A DNA stretch of 8,215 nucleotides from Candidatus Njordarchaeota archaeon (GTDB lineage: Archaea > Asgardarchaeota > Njordarchaeia > Njordarchaeales > JAHKLH01). Shown piece after piece: positions 1 to 6,229 of this stretch (its first letter is position 1; every line of letters starts with the position of its first letter). Made by a program: the position numbers and the translations under genes. The stretch covers positions 1 to 8,215 of the forward strand of contig JAHKLH010000067.1 of the NCBI GenBank assembly GCA_029856635.1, in the 5' to 3' direction. The notes under the pieces are model-generated. The model saw nothing but the letters and a program-made list of their open reading frames with translations, ran no database searches and had not been told where the DNA came from.

Positions 1-141
1 ATTGAAGATGTCATGAACTCAGTCATTAAATTAGAGGAATACTACAGTAAATTTCCAAAATATAGCGAGATGAATACATGGATGAAGAATTTAGAGAGAG
101 ACGTATTTAGTTCTTGGCTTAAAGCACTTGAAATTATTTAA
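1..141 (+). CDS. C-terminal fragment of an unrecognised protein (5' end outside window)
   Basis: Frame 1 is open from the first base to a TAA at 139-141 and gives 46 residues, ending in WLKALEII. The fragment is rich in charged and aromatic residues (EEYYSKF, two Trp in the second half) and looks alpha-helical. There is no membrane segment, cysteine motif or recognisable domain signature. Its stop lies 4 nt from the stop of the opposite-strand PhoH/KH gene, so the two are tightly convergent. A run of five T (143-147) right after the stop could help end transcription on this strand. I do not recognise the family, and the visible part is too short to assign one. That it is a real gene end is inferred from the open frame, the plausible amino-acid composition and the neat fit against the neighbouring gene. 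Confidence 0.6.
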   Translation: MEDVMNSVIKLEEYYSKFPKYSEMNTWMKNLERDVFSSWLKALEII

Positions 142-145
142 GTTT

Positions 146-1282
146 TTAACTTCTCGTTTCTACAACCAAAGGCAGTCCAAATAGTTGCATGAAAGCATCT
201 TCCACTAGTCGAACGTATGATCCACCTTTTCCAAATAAGACCCCTGCAACTTTTTCAGCAACAACAACGACGAGTTTGAATCCTCTAATATCAATTTCTT
301 GGATCGCTCTTCTCAGCTTACCTGGTACGGGATGAATCGCTAGAAATAGATCATGAAGTATTTTCTCGCTTGGTGAAAAATCAATAACCCTTACTCTTGC
401 TCCTAACTCTTTTTCAATTGCTTGAATACGTCTCCCACCTCTACCTAAAATGCGACCAACAGTTCCAGCTTCAGCAACAATTAAAAAGTCTGGAGTTTCC
501 CCTTTTATCTCATGTTCCTCTTTGAGCTTTCTTAAATCAAGAACTGTTACTACCCTCGCATCAGGTGCATGTTTCATTATTACCTCTAGACATTTCTTTT
601 CTTCTTCAGTAAGCGGCTTAAGTTTCATTTTGTTCTTTAGTAAGAGCCAAACAGCACGACGTGCCCCAGGACGAATTATATCTGCTATTCCAAGATCTAC
701 AAATGCTGCTTCCTCCATTTTCTCAAATGTCTGCCTTAATGCACGTGCACCATCTTCTCTAATAGTTTCCTGAAGAACGGGGTCTGCAGCAAACAAGAAT
801 CTGGAATCGATACCCATATGCATCAGAATTTCAAACATCTCGGATGGTGTAAGAGCATGAGCATCATCAACAAAAACAATCGACTTATCAAACGAATAAC
901 CACGCAGGAAGAATGGATCGTATACTTCGATAAGACCAGCCTCAAATAGCTTATCAATATGTTTAGCTTCCAAGTATCGACTGAGAACATCATAAATATA
1001 TTTCTTTATTGGTTCTTTCTCAAGAGTAGGAACTCTCTCACGTGTAAGAGTATTAACTAAAGCCCTGATAATTACTAGCTTCTTGTATTTGTCCTTAAGC
1101 ACCGATTGAATCGCGTAAACGAGAATCAAAAACGTTTTACCAGATCCCGTCGGGCCAAATATGCCTACGAGATCCTTTCTCTCATCGTTCAAGACATCAA
1201 CAACCTTCTTCTGATTTGGCGTTAATGGTTCAATTATTTTTAACTTTTCAAGAATCTCATTCTTAATTTCTTCTGGTATCAT
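146..1282 (-). CDS. PhoH-like P-loop ATPase fused to two NusA-type KH RNA-binding domains
   Basis: This 378-residue cytoplasmic protein is probably an RNA-binding ATPase. Residues about 20-220 form a PhoH-like (SF1-helicase-like) ATPase core: a TPNQ motif at 21-24, Walker A GPTGSGKT at 43-50, the LRG element at 126-128 and Walker B IVFVDD at 135-140, followed by AHALTPSEM. An AADPVLQ segment sits at 165-171 where PhoH proteins usually have a TGD..Q motif, and DIIR at 201-204 matches the PhoH C-terminal DVVR motif. Residues about 266-378 resemble archaeal NusA: two KH folds with GRGG (280-283) and GKGG (351-354) loops. Walker B ends in DD rather than the common DE. The ATG start has a G-rich stretch (GGGGAT) about 6 nt upstream and an in-frame stop further upstream. 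It lies 153 nt downstream of rpoB on the same strand. Domain calls are firm; biological function and RNA target are unknown. Confidence 0.88.
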   Translation of the reverse strand: MIPEEIKNEILEKLKIIEPLTPNQKKVVDVLNDERKDLVGIFGPTGSGKTFLILVYAIQSVLKDKYKKLVIIRALVNTLTRERVPTLEKEPIKKYIYDVLSRYLEAKHIDKLFEAGLIEVYDPFFLRGYSFDKSIVFVDDAHALTPSEMFEILMHMGIDSRFLFAADPVLQETIREDGARALRQTFEKMEEAAFVDLGIADIIRPGARRAVWLLLKNKMKLKPLTEEEKKCLEVIMKHAPDARVVTVLDLRKLKEEHEIKGETPDFLIVAEAGTVGRILGRGGRRIQAIEKELGARVRVIDFSPSEKILHDLFLAIHPVPGKLRRAIQEIDIRGFKLVVVVAEKVAGVLFGKGGSYVRLVEDAFMQLFGLPLVVETRS

Positions 1283-1300
1283 CTCAAATCCCCTTGCCTC
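1283..1300 (-). promoter_or_regulatory. Leader of the PhoH/KH gene: G-rich ribosome-binding region with a duplicated octamer
   Basis: Reading on the minus strand, the octamer GATTTGAG occurs twice (1305-1298 and 1290-1283) with a period of 15 nt. The second copy abuts the ATG. Between them lies GCAAGGG, and GGGGAT (1293-1288) is the best Shine-Dalgarno-like stretch, although it does not match GGAGGTGA well. The octamer repeat may be chance in this short leader. Confidence 0.35.
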
Positions 1301-1320
1301 AAATCTTTGAAGAATAACAC

Positions 1321-1338
1321 TCTAAAAAAGTATTTCAG
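1321..1338 (-). promoter_or_regulatory. Candidate BRE/TATA promoter of the PhoH/KH gene
   Basis: On the minus strand, TGAAATA followed by CTTTTTTAGA resembles an archaeal BRE plus TATA box. A start of transcription about 25 nt downstream would fall near 1300 and give a leader of roughly 18 nt before the ATG at 1282. A second AT-rich element (ATATTAAAAG, about 1376-1385) is an alternative. If either is real, the gene need not depend on read-through from rpoB. This is pattern matching only. Confidence 0.35.
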
Positions 1339-1388
1339 AAGCATCTGACTAGCAAATATCCTAAATCACTGTTAACTTTTAATATGTA

Positions 1389-1403
1389 TGCTCACAAAGA
1401 GCA
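1389..1403 (-). terminator. Weak candidate terminator region after rpoB
   Basis: The stretch TGCTC/GAGCA forms a 5-bp stem with a 5-nt loop 33 to 47 nt past the rpoB stop. On the rpoB strand it is preceded by pyrimidine-rich sequence (TTATTTTGG and TTATCTTTTGC). Archaeal terminators are mostly T-rich tracts, and hairpins are not required, so this supports termination only weakly. The rest of the 153-nt gap holds the PhoH/KH promoter candidates and nothing else I can support. Confidence 0.25.
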
Positions 1404-1435
1404 AAAGATAAGGACCAAAATAATTTCGAATTCTC

Positions 1436-4400
1436 TTATTCAACAGCAGGCTTTGTAACTAATTGTACCTTAATTCCAAGTGACATTAGCTCGTTTATTA
1501 GTAGAACAAATGCATATGGCAACTTTAATTGTCTGATTTCTGTCTTAGCACCATGTATAGGACATACCCATCGTCGAAGAGTTTGCGAGTAATGTGCTAT
1601 TAGACCACATTCACAGCAGTATACAGCTACTCCATCCGAACAATCAATCCAACGCTCTCTTAGGAATTGCGTTACCCCGTGACCGATTAGCGCGTCTCTT
1701 TCCATTTCGCCAAGTCGAAGTCCTCCGCCTCGTGCCTTACCTTCGGTGGGTTGCAAAGTGAGTTGTGTTACTTTACCACGCGCCCTGGCGTGAATTTTAT
1801 CAGATGCGAGATGTTTAAGCCTCTGGTAATATACGGGGCCCATTAAAATATGGGCTTTCATGATCTTTCCAGTACGAGGATTATAGAGTGTTCTTATTCC
1901 ATAATAGTTTAGCCCAAGTTTTTTGGCAAGATTTACGAGATATTCTGTCCAGTTTCCGTTTGGTGCTTCAAATGGAGTTGCGTCAAATTGTTTGCCAAGT
2001 TTTGCGGCGATATTTCCTGCTAGGCTTTCGAGTAGTTGTCCTACCGTCATTCGTGATGGGATGGAATGTGGGTTTAGTATTATATCAGGTACTATTCCAT
2101 ATTCATCGAATGGCATGTCTTCTTGTGGAACTACTAAACCAATTACTCCTTTCTGACCGTGTCTGGATGCAAATTTGTCTCCAATTTCTACGAATCTTGG
2201 TTGTCTTAATTTGACTCTGACTAATGCGTTTTCGCTTTCTGGTTGTGTGAGAATTACTTGGTCTATTCTTCCTGCTTCTCCTTTTCTAACTTTTTCACTT
2301 ACGTCCCTGTGGAGCATGACTCCCGTTACTTGAGGAATTGGAGCAATCTTTCCGACTATTACTTCGTCTTCTTTAACGTAAACGCCTGGCCAAGTAATTC
2401 CTTCGTCATCTAGTTTGCTAACGACGAACTCAAGTTTTCTTCTTATTACTTCTGCTGGTGGCACTTGTATTTTCTCTGCAATTGTTGTTTTTCCTTCAAT
2501 GCGTTTGCGTTCTTCTACATCATATAATCTCATTAAATAACCGCGCATGAAACCTCTTTCTATTGATGCTTTATTAATGATGACGGCATCTTCTATACCG
2601 TAACCCTCATATGCTAGAATAGCTACAATAGCGTTTTGGCCATATCCTCTTTCATTAACACCAACAATATCAGCAACTGCGGTTTTAACTAGTGGTTTCT
2701 GTGGGTATGTTAACAAGAATGTTGATGTTTCTGGTCGTAGTCTGTAGTTGGGTCTGGGTATGGTCATAGCTTGTCGTGTCATTGAACATTCGTGCACGAT
2801 CTTGGGAGCTTGATTATGTTCGACAAATGGTATTAAGCTTGCGCTTATACCAAGTATTGCTGCTGGGGCGATTTCTAAATGAGTGTGTTCTGGGGTTAAA
2901 TCTTCCTCCTTAACAGCAATGTAAGCATCCTCTTCTTCCTCAGCATCGAGGAATTCGATTATGCCATTCTCAAGGAGATTACTAAATCGCCATATACCCT
3001 TCCTTAGTTTCTCGATGTGTTCTTTTGTTAGCTTGGGCTTGCCACTTTCCACAATTATTAATGGTCTAAGGATTCTGCCACCCTCGGTAGTGATGTGAAT
3101 TTCATTCAATTTGTCATAGTACTTTACTGAAATTTGAAAGTGAATTTCTCCACTTCTTCTTAGTTCCCTTATCTTTCTTACTAAAAGGTGCGGGTTATCA
3201 GTAGTACCAAAGAATCCTCCATCGATGAAAACTGGTGTTCGTGGCCAGGGCGACCAATCACATGTTACTTTTTCTTCTTTTACACCAAGTTGTCTTAATT
3301 TCTGCTTAAGGCGCTCGATTTCTTCCTGTGGTAGGTTTGTTGTTACGTAAGCCATTAGAGCAAGCTGTTTTGTGAGACCACATAACTCTCCCTCTGGGGT
3401 TTCAACGGGACAAATTCTACCCCATTGTGTTGGATGAACGTCTCTAGCTTCTACTTTGCCGCGCTTTGATTTTCGTGTTGCTAATGTAACTACGTTCTTT
3501 ACTCTTCTTAGGTGACTATATGTTGCCAAATGATTAAGTCTCTCAAGAACTTCTGTTACTCCTGTTACTCCTGTTGGCCACATTCCTGTAGCTATTGATT
3601 TCATCATAAACTCTTGTAGCTTTTCTAGTCGTAGAACACTAGTTTCTGACGTTACACGTGATTTTGCAGAAACTATTTGAGCTAGTTTTTTCCTCGATGC
3701 TTGAACCATTTGTCTAAATGCGTAAGAGAAGAGTTCTCTCAGGAAGTCTCCTACCATTTTTAGTCTTTTGTTTTTGTAATGATCCCTATCATCAGGAGGC
3801 AATTCTCCAAAGTATACTAGTAACAATTTTCTAACCATTCGTGCAAGATAGTATCCCTTGAGTGGCCAGCTTGATTCATCGCGTCCTAAGTGAGAAAGGA
3901 AGAAGAAGTTTATTCTTCTCTTTACCTCTTCAATCCTTCTTTCTCTTTCCTCTTTTCTAACACGCATTCTCTCCATATAATCTGCTAACGCGTATAATGC
4001 ATCCTCTTGTGACCTAAGGTATTCAAGAGGTACACTTTCAACGTTTAATGCAAGAATTTCCATCATTCTTCCGCCGCCTCTGGCGAATTCCTCTGGAGCA
4101 ACTAATCTAATGAATTGCTGAGGAGTAAATCCAAGAGCTCTAACGAGTAAGAATAGAGGAATAGGCTCTTTCTTCTTTGTTTGGGTGAAGGTAACATGTA
4201 TTTGAAGATCTTCTCTGGTTATGTATACTGATGCTTTATTATGATATATTCCTCGAGTTATCATCCATGCGGAGTATGCATATTTTCTTGCCTCAGATGA
4301 TGTACCAGTTAATTCTTCAACAATTATTCTTCCTCTAGCTGACTCTTCACGAGGACATACACATCTCTCGCTTCCGTTAATTATGAAATATCCGCCATCC

Positions 4401-4939
4401 GCATCAAGCCAATCTTCACCGAGGTCAATTGCGATTTTCTTCTTACGCTCTTTTGATTTTTCTCTTTGCAGTTGTCTGAAATATGGATCATACTTCGAGC
4501 CAACAACTATTGGAAGCAAGAGAAGTCTTATACGCTTTGGCTTATCTTCGGGTTTCCACACACGTTTTCCATTTTCATCTTCTAACTTCTCTATAACTGC
4601 ATAAACATAAACTGGAATTGCATATGTTAGTCGTCGTAGTCTACATTCTAGTGGTGTAACCTCTCGTCTTGTACCAGTGAATTCAATGCTCATTGGAACA
4701 TCTCCGATTTCAACACGAACTCTCTTTTTTCCTACTTGAGGATCATGAACAAGGAATGATATACGCCAACCTACATCTGCATCCACATAAGGATTTTGTT
4801 CTATGACTCTTCGAATGTCATTTTCCAGAAAATCATCGAAAGACCTCATATGGAACCTCGTAAATCCAAATTCCTCTATGTAAGCCCTCATTACTTCCCA
4901 ACGATCTTCCTTGGAGAGTGTAGGAGTCAATATAATCAC
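1436..4939 (-). CDS. rpoB: DNA-directed RNA polymerase subunit B (Rpo2), unsplit archaeal type
   Basis: This is the second-largest catalytic subunit of RNA polymerase, which forms one side of the active-site cleft. The protein has 1167 residues, a normal length for an undivided archaeal B subunit. Landmarks in order: an N-terminal SKEDRWEVMRAYIEE segment; GGYFIINGSER at 182-192; DDRDHYKNKRL in the lobe/protrusion region; HPTQWGRICPVETPEG at 502-517 (fork/Rif-pocket region); EDLTPEHTHLEI; EGYGIEDA at 778-785, which places the conserved acidic pair next to the catalytic site; GDKFASRHGQKG at 920-931 with its conserved lysines; NPHSIPSRMT; DKIHARARG; and a C-terminal zinc site at 1108-1129 before the clamp-anchoring tail. 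The start is GTG, favoured by GAGGG six nt upstream and by alignment with other archaeal N-termini. Unusual features are a Cys-rich SERCVC segment, a basic fork loop and CPIH instead of CPxC. Neighbouring rpoH and rpoA genes are absent. Confidence 0.97.
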   Translation of the reverse strand: MIILTPTLSKEDRWEVMRAYIEEFGFTRFHMRSFDDFLENDIRRVIEQNPYVDADVGWRISFLVHDPQVGKKRVRVEIGDVPMSIEFTGTRREVTPLECRLRRLTYAIPVYVYAVIEKLEDENGKRVWKPEDKPKRIRLLLLPIVVGSKYDPYFRQLQREKSKERKKKIAIDLGEDWLDADGGYFIINGSERCVCPREESARGRIIVEELTGTSSEARKYAYSAWMITRGIYHNKASVYITREDLQIHVTFTQTKKKEPIPLFLLVRALGFTPQQFIRLVAPEEFARGGGRMMEILALNVESVPLEYLRSQEDALYALADYMERMRVRKEERERRIEEVKRRINFFFLSHLGRDESSWPLKGYYLARMVRKLLLVYFGELPPDDRDHYKNKRLKMVGDFLRELFSYAFRQMVQASRKKLAQIVSAKSRVTSETSVLRLEKLQEFMMKSIATGMWPTGVTGVTEVLERLNHLATYSHLRRVKNVVTLATRKSKRGKVEARDVHPTQWGRICPVETPEGELCGLTKQLALMAYVTTNLPQEEIERLKQKLRQLGVKEEKVTCDWSPWPRTPVFIDGGFFGTTDNPHLLVRKIRELRRSGEIHFQISVKYYDKLNEIHITTEGGRILRPLIIVESGKPKLTKEHIEKLRKGIWRFSNLLENGIIEFLDAEEEEDAYIAVKEEDLTPEHTHLEIAPAAILGISASLIPFVEHNQAPKIVHECSMTRQAMTIPRPNYRLRPETSTFLLTYPQKPLVKTAVADIVGVNERGYGQNAIVAILAYEGYGIEDAVIINKASIERGFMRGYLMRLYDVEERKRIEGKTTIAEKIQVPPAEVIRRKLEFVVSKLDDEGITWPGVYVKEDEVIVGKIAPIPQVTGVMLHRDVSEKVRKGEAGRIDQVILTQPESENALVRVKLRQPRFVEIGDKFASRHGQKGVIGLVVPQEDMPFDEYGIVPDIILNPHSIPSRMTVGQLLESLAGNIAAKLGKQFDATPFEAPNGNWTEYLVNLAKKLGLNYYGIRTLYNPRTGKIMKAHILMGPVYYQRLKHLASDKIHARARGKVTQLTLQPTEGKARGGGLRLGEMERDALIGHGVTQFLRERWIDCSDGVAVYCCECGLIAHYSQTLRRWVCPIHGAKTEIRQLKLPYAFVLLINELMSLGIKVQLVTKPAVE

Positions 4940-4945
4940 TATATT

Positions 4946-4950
4946 CCCTC
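4946..4950 (-). promoter_or_regulatory. Ribosome-binding site of rpoB, supports the GTG start
   Basis: On the minus strand GAGGG (4950-4946) is followed by AATATA and then the GTG at 4939, a normal 6-nt spacing. No ATG lies between this site and residue 17. Starting at that internal Met would remove the conserved DRW-containing N-terminus, so GTG is preferred. Confidence 0.65.
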
Positions 4951-4970
4951 AACAAAGATTTTGAATTAGA

Positions 4971-4984
4971 TAGAAATTTAAAGT
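4971..4984. promoter_or_regulatory. Shared TATA-like core between rpoB (-) and the M50 protease (+)
   Basis: The 61-nt gap contains one clear AT element, TAGAAATTTAAAGT, with the palindromic core TTTAAA at 4977-4982. Read leftward, CTTTAAATTT would start rpoB transcription near 4955, leaving about 15 nt of leader that includes the ribosome-binding site. Read rightward, AGAAA plus TTTAAAG resembles BRE plus TATA and would start at about 5001-5005, close to the protease ATG, implying a leaderless or nearly leaderless mRNA. Spacing supports both uses, but this is inferred from sequence alone. Confidence 0.5.
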
Positions 4985-5000
4985 TCAGGGATGCTTTAGG

Positions 5001-6179
5001 ATGTTTATTATTGAATATTTGTCCAGCATATTGTGTAAATTGCCTGAGGAAATGATAACATTAATAATTATTTCATTGGTGTGGTTTCTCCTTTGGTTAG
5101 TTACTAGAAAAAAACTTACTAAATATGGTATCTCAATATATCCGTTTGTGATAATTATACGAAGCGAGAAACTTCGAAAAATTATCATAACTTTCTCCCA
5201 AAAATATCCTCGTTTTGTGAAATACTTTTCAATTGCTGGATTAGTTGTAAGTATTCCTGTAATCTTCTATTCTTTATTCTATCTACTAATTAAAATTATC
5301 GAGGGGTTCCATACACCAAAGATGACCAGCGCACAAACAGGCATCTTTGAATTTTTTACAATTCCACTTCCACAATTAATGATTTTTGTCTTTGTTCTCA
5401 CGTTATCCATATTATTCCATGAATTTTCTCATGGAATTTCGTGCTCAATAGAAAAGAAGAGTATAAAATCTGTAGGCATCTTTTATATTTTTCCATTCTT
5501 CTTAGGTGGCTATGTAGTACCAGAGCTTGATCTTGATGAACTAATAGAAGGAGAAAAGAGATTGCTTAAATCGTATGCAAAGATGGTTGCAGCGGGAATT
5601 TTTACCACTTTTTTGCTTACCATTATTGCCTTCTCTTTTCTTATCAATTTTAACGTTGTTGTATCACCATTTTTCAAAAAAGGAAAAGGAGCCTTAATTA
5701 CTAGGGTCATAGAAAAAAGTCCCGCATGGAACAGATTACATGTGGGGGATGTTATAATTAGAATTAATAACACAAGAATTGCATCACCAGAGGATGTAAT
5801 CATTTTTATTAGAAATGCAGGTCCTAACAGTTTGGTGGTAATTTATCTTTTAGATAGAATTGTGCTCATTCATTTAAGTTCTCATCCAAGAAACAGCAAG
5901 TGGGGTTATTTAGGTGTGGAATTATTTCAGTATTATAAGCCAAAGATAAGAATTTTACAACCAATACATGCTTTCTACATTTACCTAACGTTCTTTTACG
6001 GATACGCACTAAATTTCGTTCTGCTAATATTTAACGCAATACCAATTTTCATTTTTGATGGCGGAAAAGTATTATGGGCCATTTTAAACATGAAAGAAAA
6101 AGTAGGTAATAGGATTTTTAACGCAATACAAGCATTTGCAGTGTTGCTTCTTATAATTTTCTGCATAGCATTTTTTTAA
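5001..6179 (+). CDS. M50 family site-2-protease-like membrane zinc metalloprotease with PDZ domain
   Basis: This integral membrane protein of 392 residues probably cleaves transmembrane substrates within the membrane. Visible parts: an N-terminal hydrophobic helix (about 18-35), another at about 74-100, and a helix at about 121-145 ending in HEFSH (140-144), the HExxH zinc and catalytic motif. A hydrophobic hairpin follows, with GGYVVPELDLDEL at 169-181 resembling the family's G-x-x-V-x-P-(D/E) segment. Then come a helix at about 195-217, a PDZ-like domain at about 228-293 (ALITRVIEKSPA, HVGDVIIRINN), a helix containing NAIPIFIFDGG (345-355) that supplies the third zinc ligand Asp353, and a final C-terminal helix. 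An in-frame stop upstream limits the start. ATG 5001 fits a near-leaderless transcript, with Met18 (5052) as the alternative. It is divergent from rpoB. Its substrate and pathway cannot be told from the sequence. Confidence 0.92.
   Translation: MFIIEYLSSILCKLPEEMITLIIISLVWFLLWLVTRKKLTKYGISIYPFVIIIRSEKLRKIIITFSQKYPRFVKYFSIAGLVVSIPVIFYSLFYLLIKIIEGFHTPKMTSAQTGIFEFFTIPLPQLMIFVFVLTLSILFHEFSHGISCSIEKKSIKSVGIFYIFPFFLGGYVVPELDLDELIEGEKRLLKSYAKMVAAGIFTTFLLTIIAFSFLINFNVVVSPFFKKGKGALITRVIEKSPAWNRLHVGDVIIRINNTRIASPEDVIIFIRNAGPNSLVVIYLLDRIVLIHLSSHPRNSKWGYLGVELFQYYKPKIRILQPIHAFYIYLTFFYGYALNFVLLIFNAIPIFIFDGGKVLWAILNMKEKVGNRIFNAIQAFAVLLLIIFCIAFF
5414..5437. repeat. 9-bp inverted repeat over the HExxH codons of the protease gene
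   Basis: Arms ATTCCATGA (5414-5422) and TCATGGAAT (5429-5437) are exact reverse complements with a 6-nt spacer. The two CAT codons of HEFSH contribute to the symmetry, so coding constraint explains part of it. The element could form a local mRNA hairpin, but no function is evident. Confidence 0.4.
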
Positions 6180-6193
6180 CTAAGACTCCTTAG
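6171..6193 (+). terminator. T-tract and small hairpin at the end of the M50 protease gene
   Basis: Seven T (6171-6177) run into the TAA stop and are followed by CTAAG-ACTC-CTTAG (6180-6193), a 5-bp stem with a 4-nt loop. A T-tract of this length is a plausible archaeal termination signal. The hairpin is read equally from the converging nitrilase gene. The remainder of the 50-nt convergent gap shows nothing else. Confidence 0.35.
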
Positions 6194-6229
6194 CTACTCT
6201 ATTGGATACAATTGCTTTGGAAAACATTA

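Noticed and set aside
738..747. 10-bp palindrome TGCACGTGCA inside the PhoH/KH gene
   Set aside because: A palindrome of this length is expected by chance in a window this size, and its context is coding.
450..773. Open frame on + opposite the PhoH/KH gene
   Set aside because: It lies fully antisense to a gene with clear PhoH and KH motifs. The translation is Ser/Phe-rich without motifs, as expected for an antisense shadow.
1888..2214. Overlapping + strand open frames (also 1923-2156) opposite rpoB
   Set aside because: Both are antisense to strongly conserved RpoB segments, have no recognisable protein features and no convincing ribosome-binding site.
3554..3571. Short tandem repeat (GVTGVT codons) in rpoB
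   Set aside because: Only two to three units of a few codons. It aligns with a conserved TGV segment of other B subunits, so it is probably ordinary coding sequence.
4383..4604. + strand open frame opposite the rpoB 5' region
   Set aside because: Antisense to conserved RpoB sequence, with a low-complexity Ser-rich product.
4985..5188. Minus-strand open frame overlapping the start of the M50 protease
   Set aside because: It is antisense to the protease N-terminus and overlaps the rpoB promoter region. Its Ile/Asn-rich product only reflects the A+T richness.
5510..5803. Minus-strand open frame opposite the PDZ part of the protease
   Set aside because: Shadow of the real + strand gene; no domain or motif seen.
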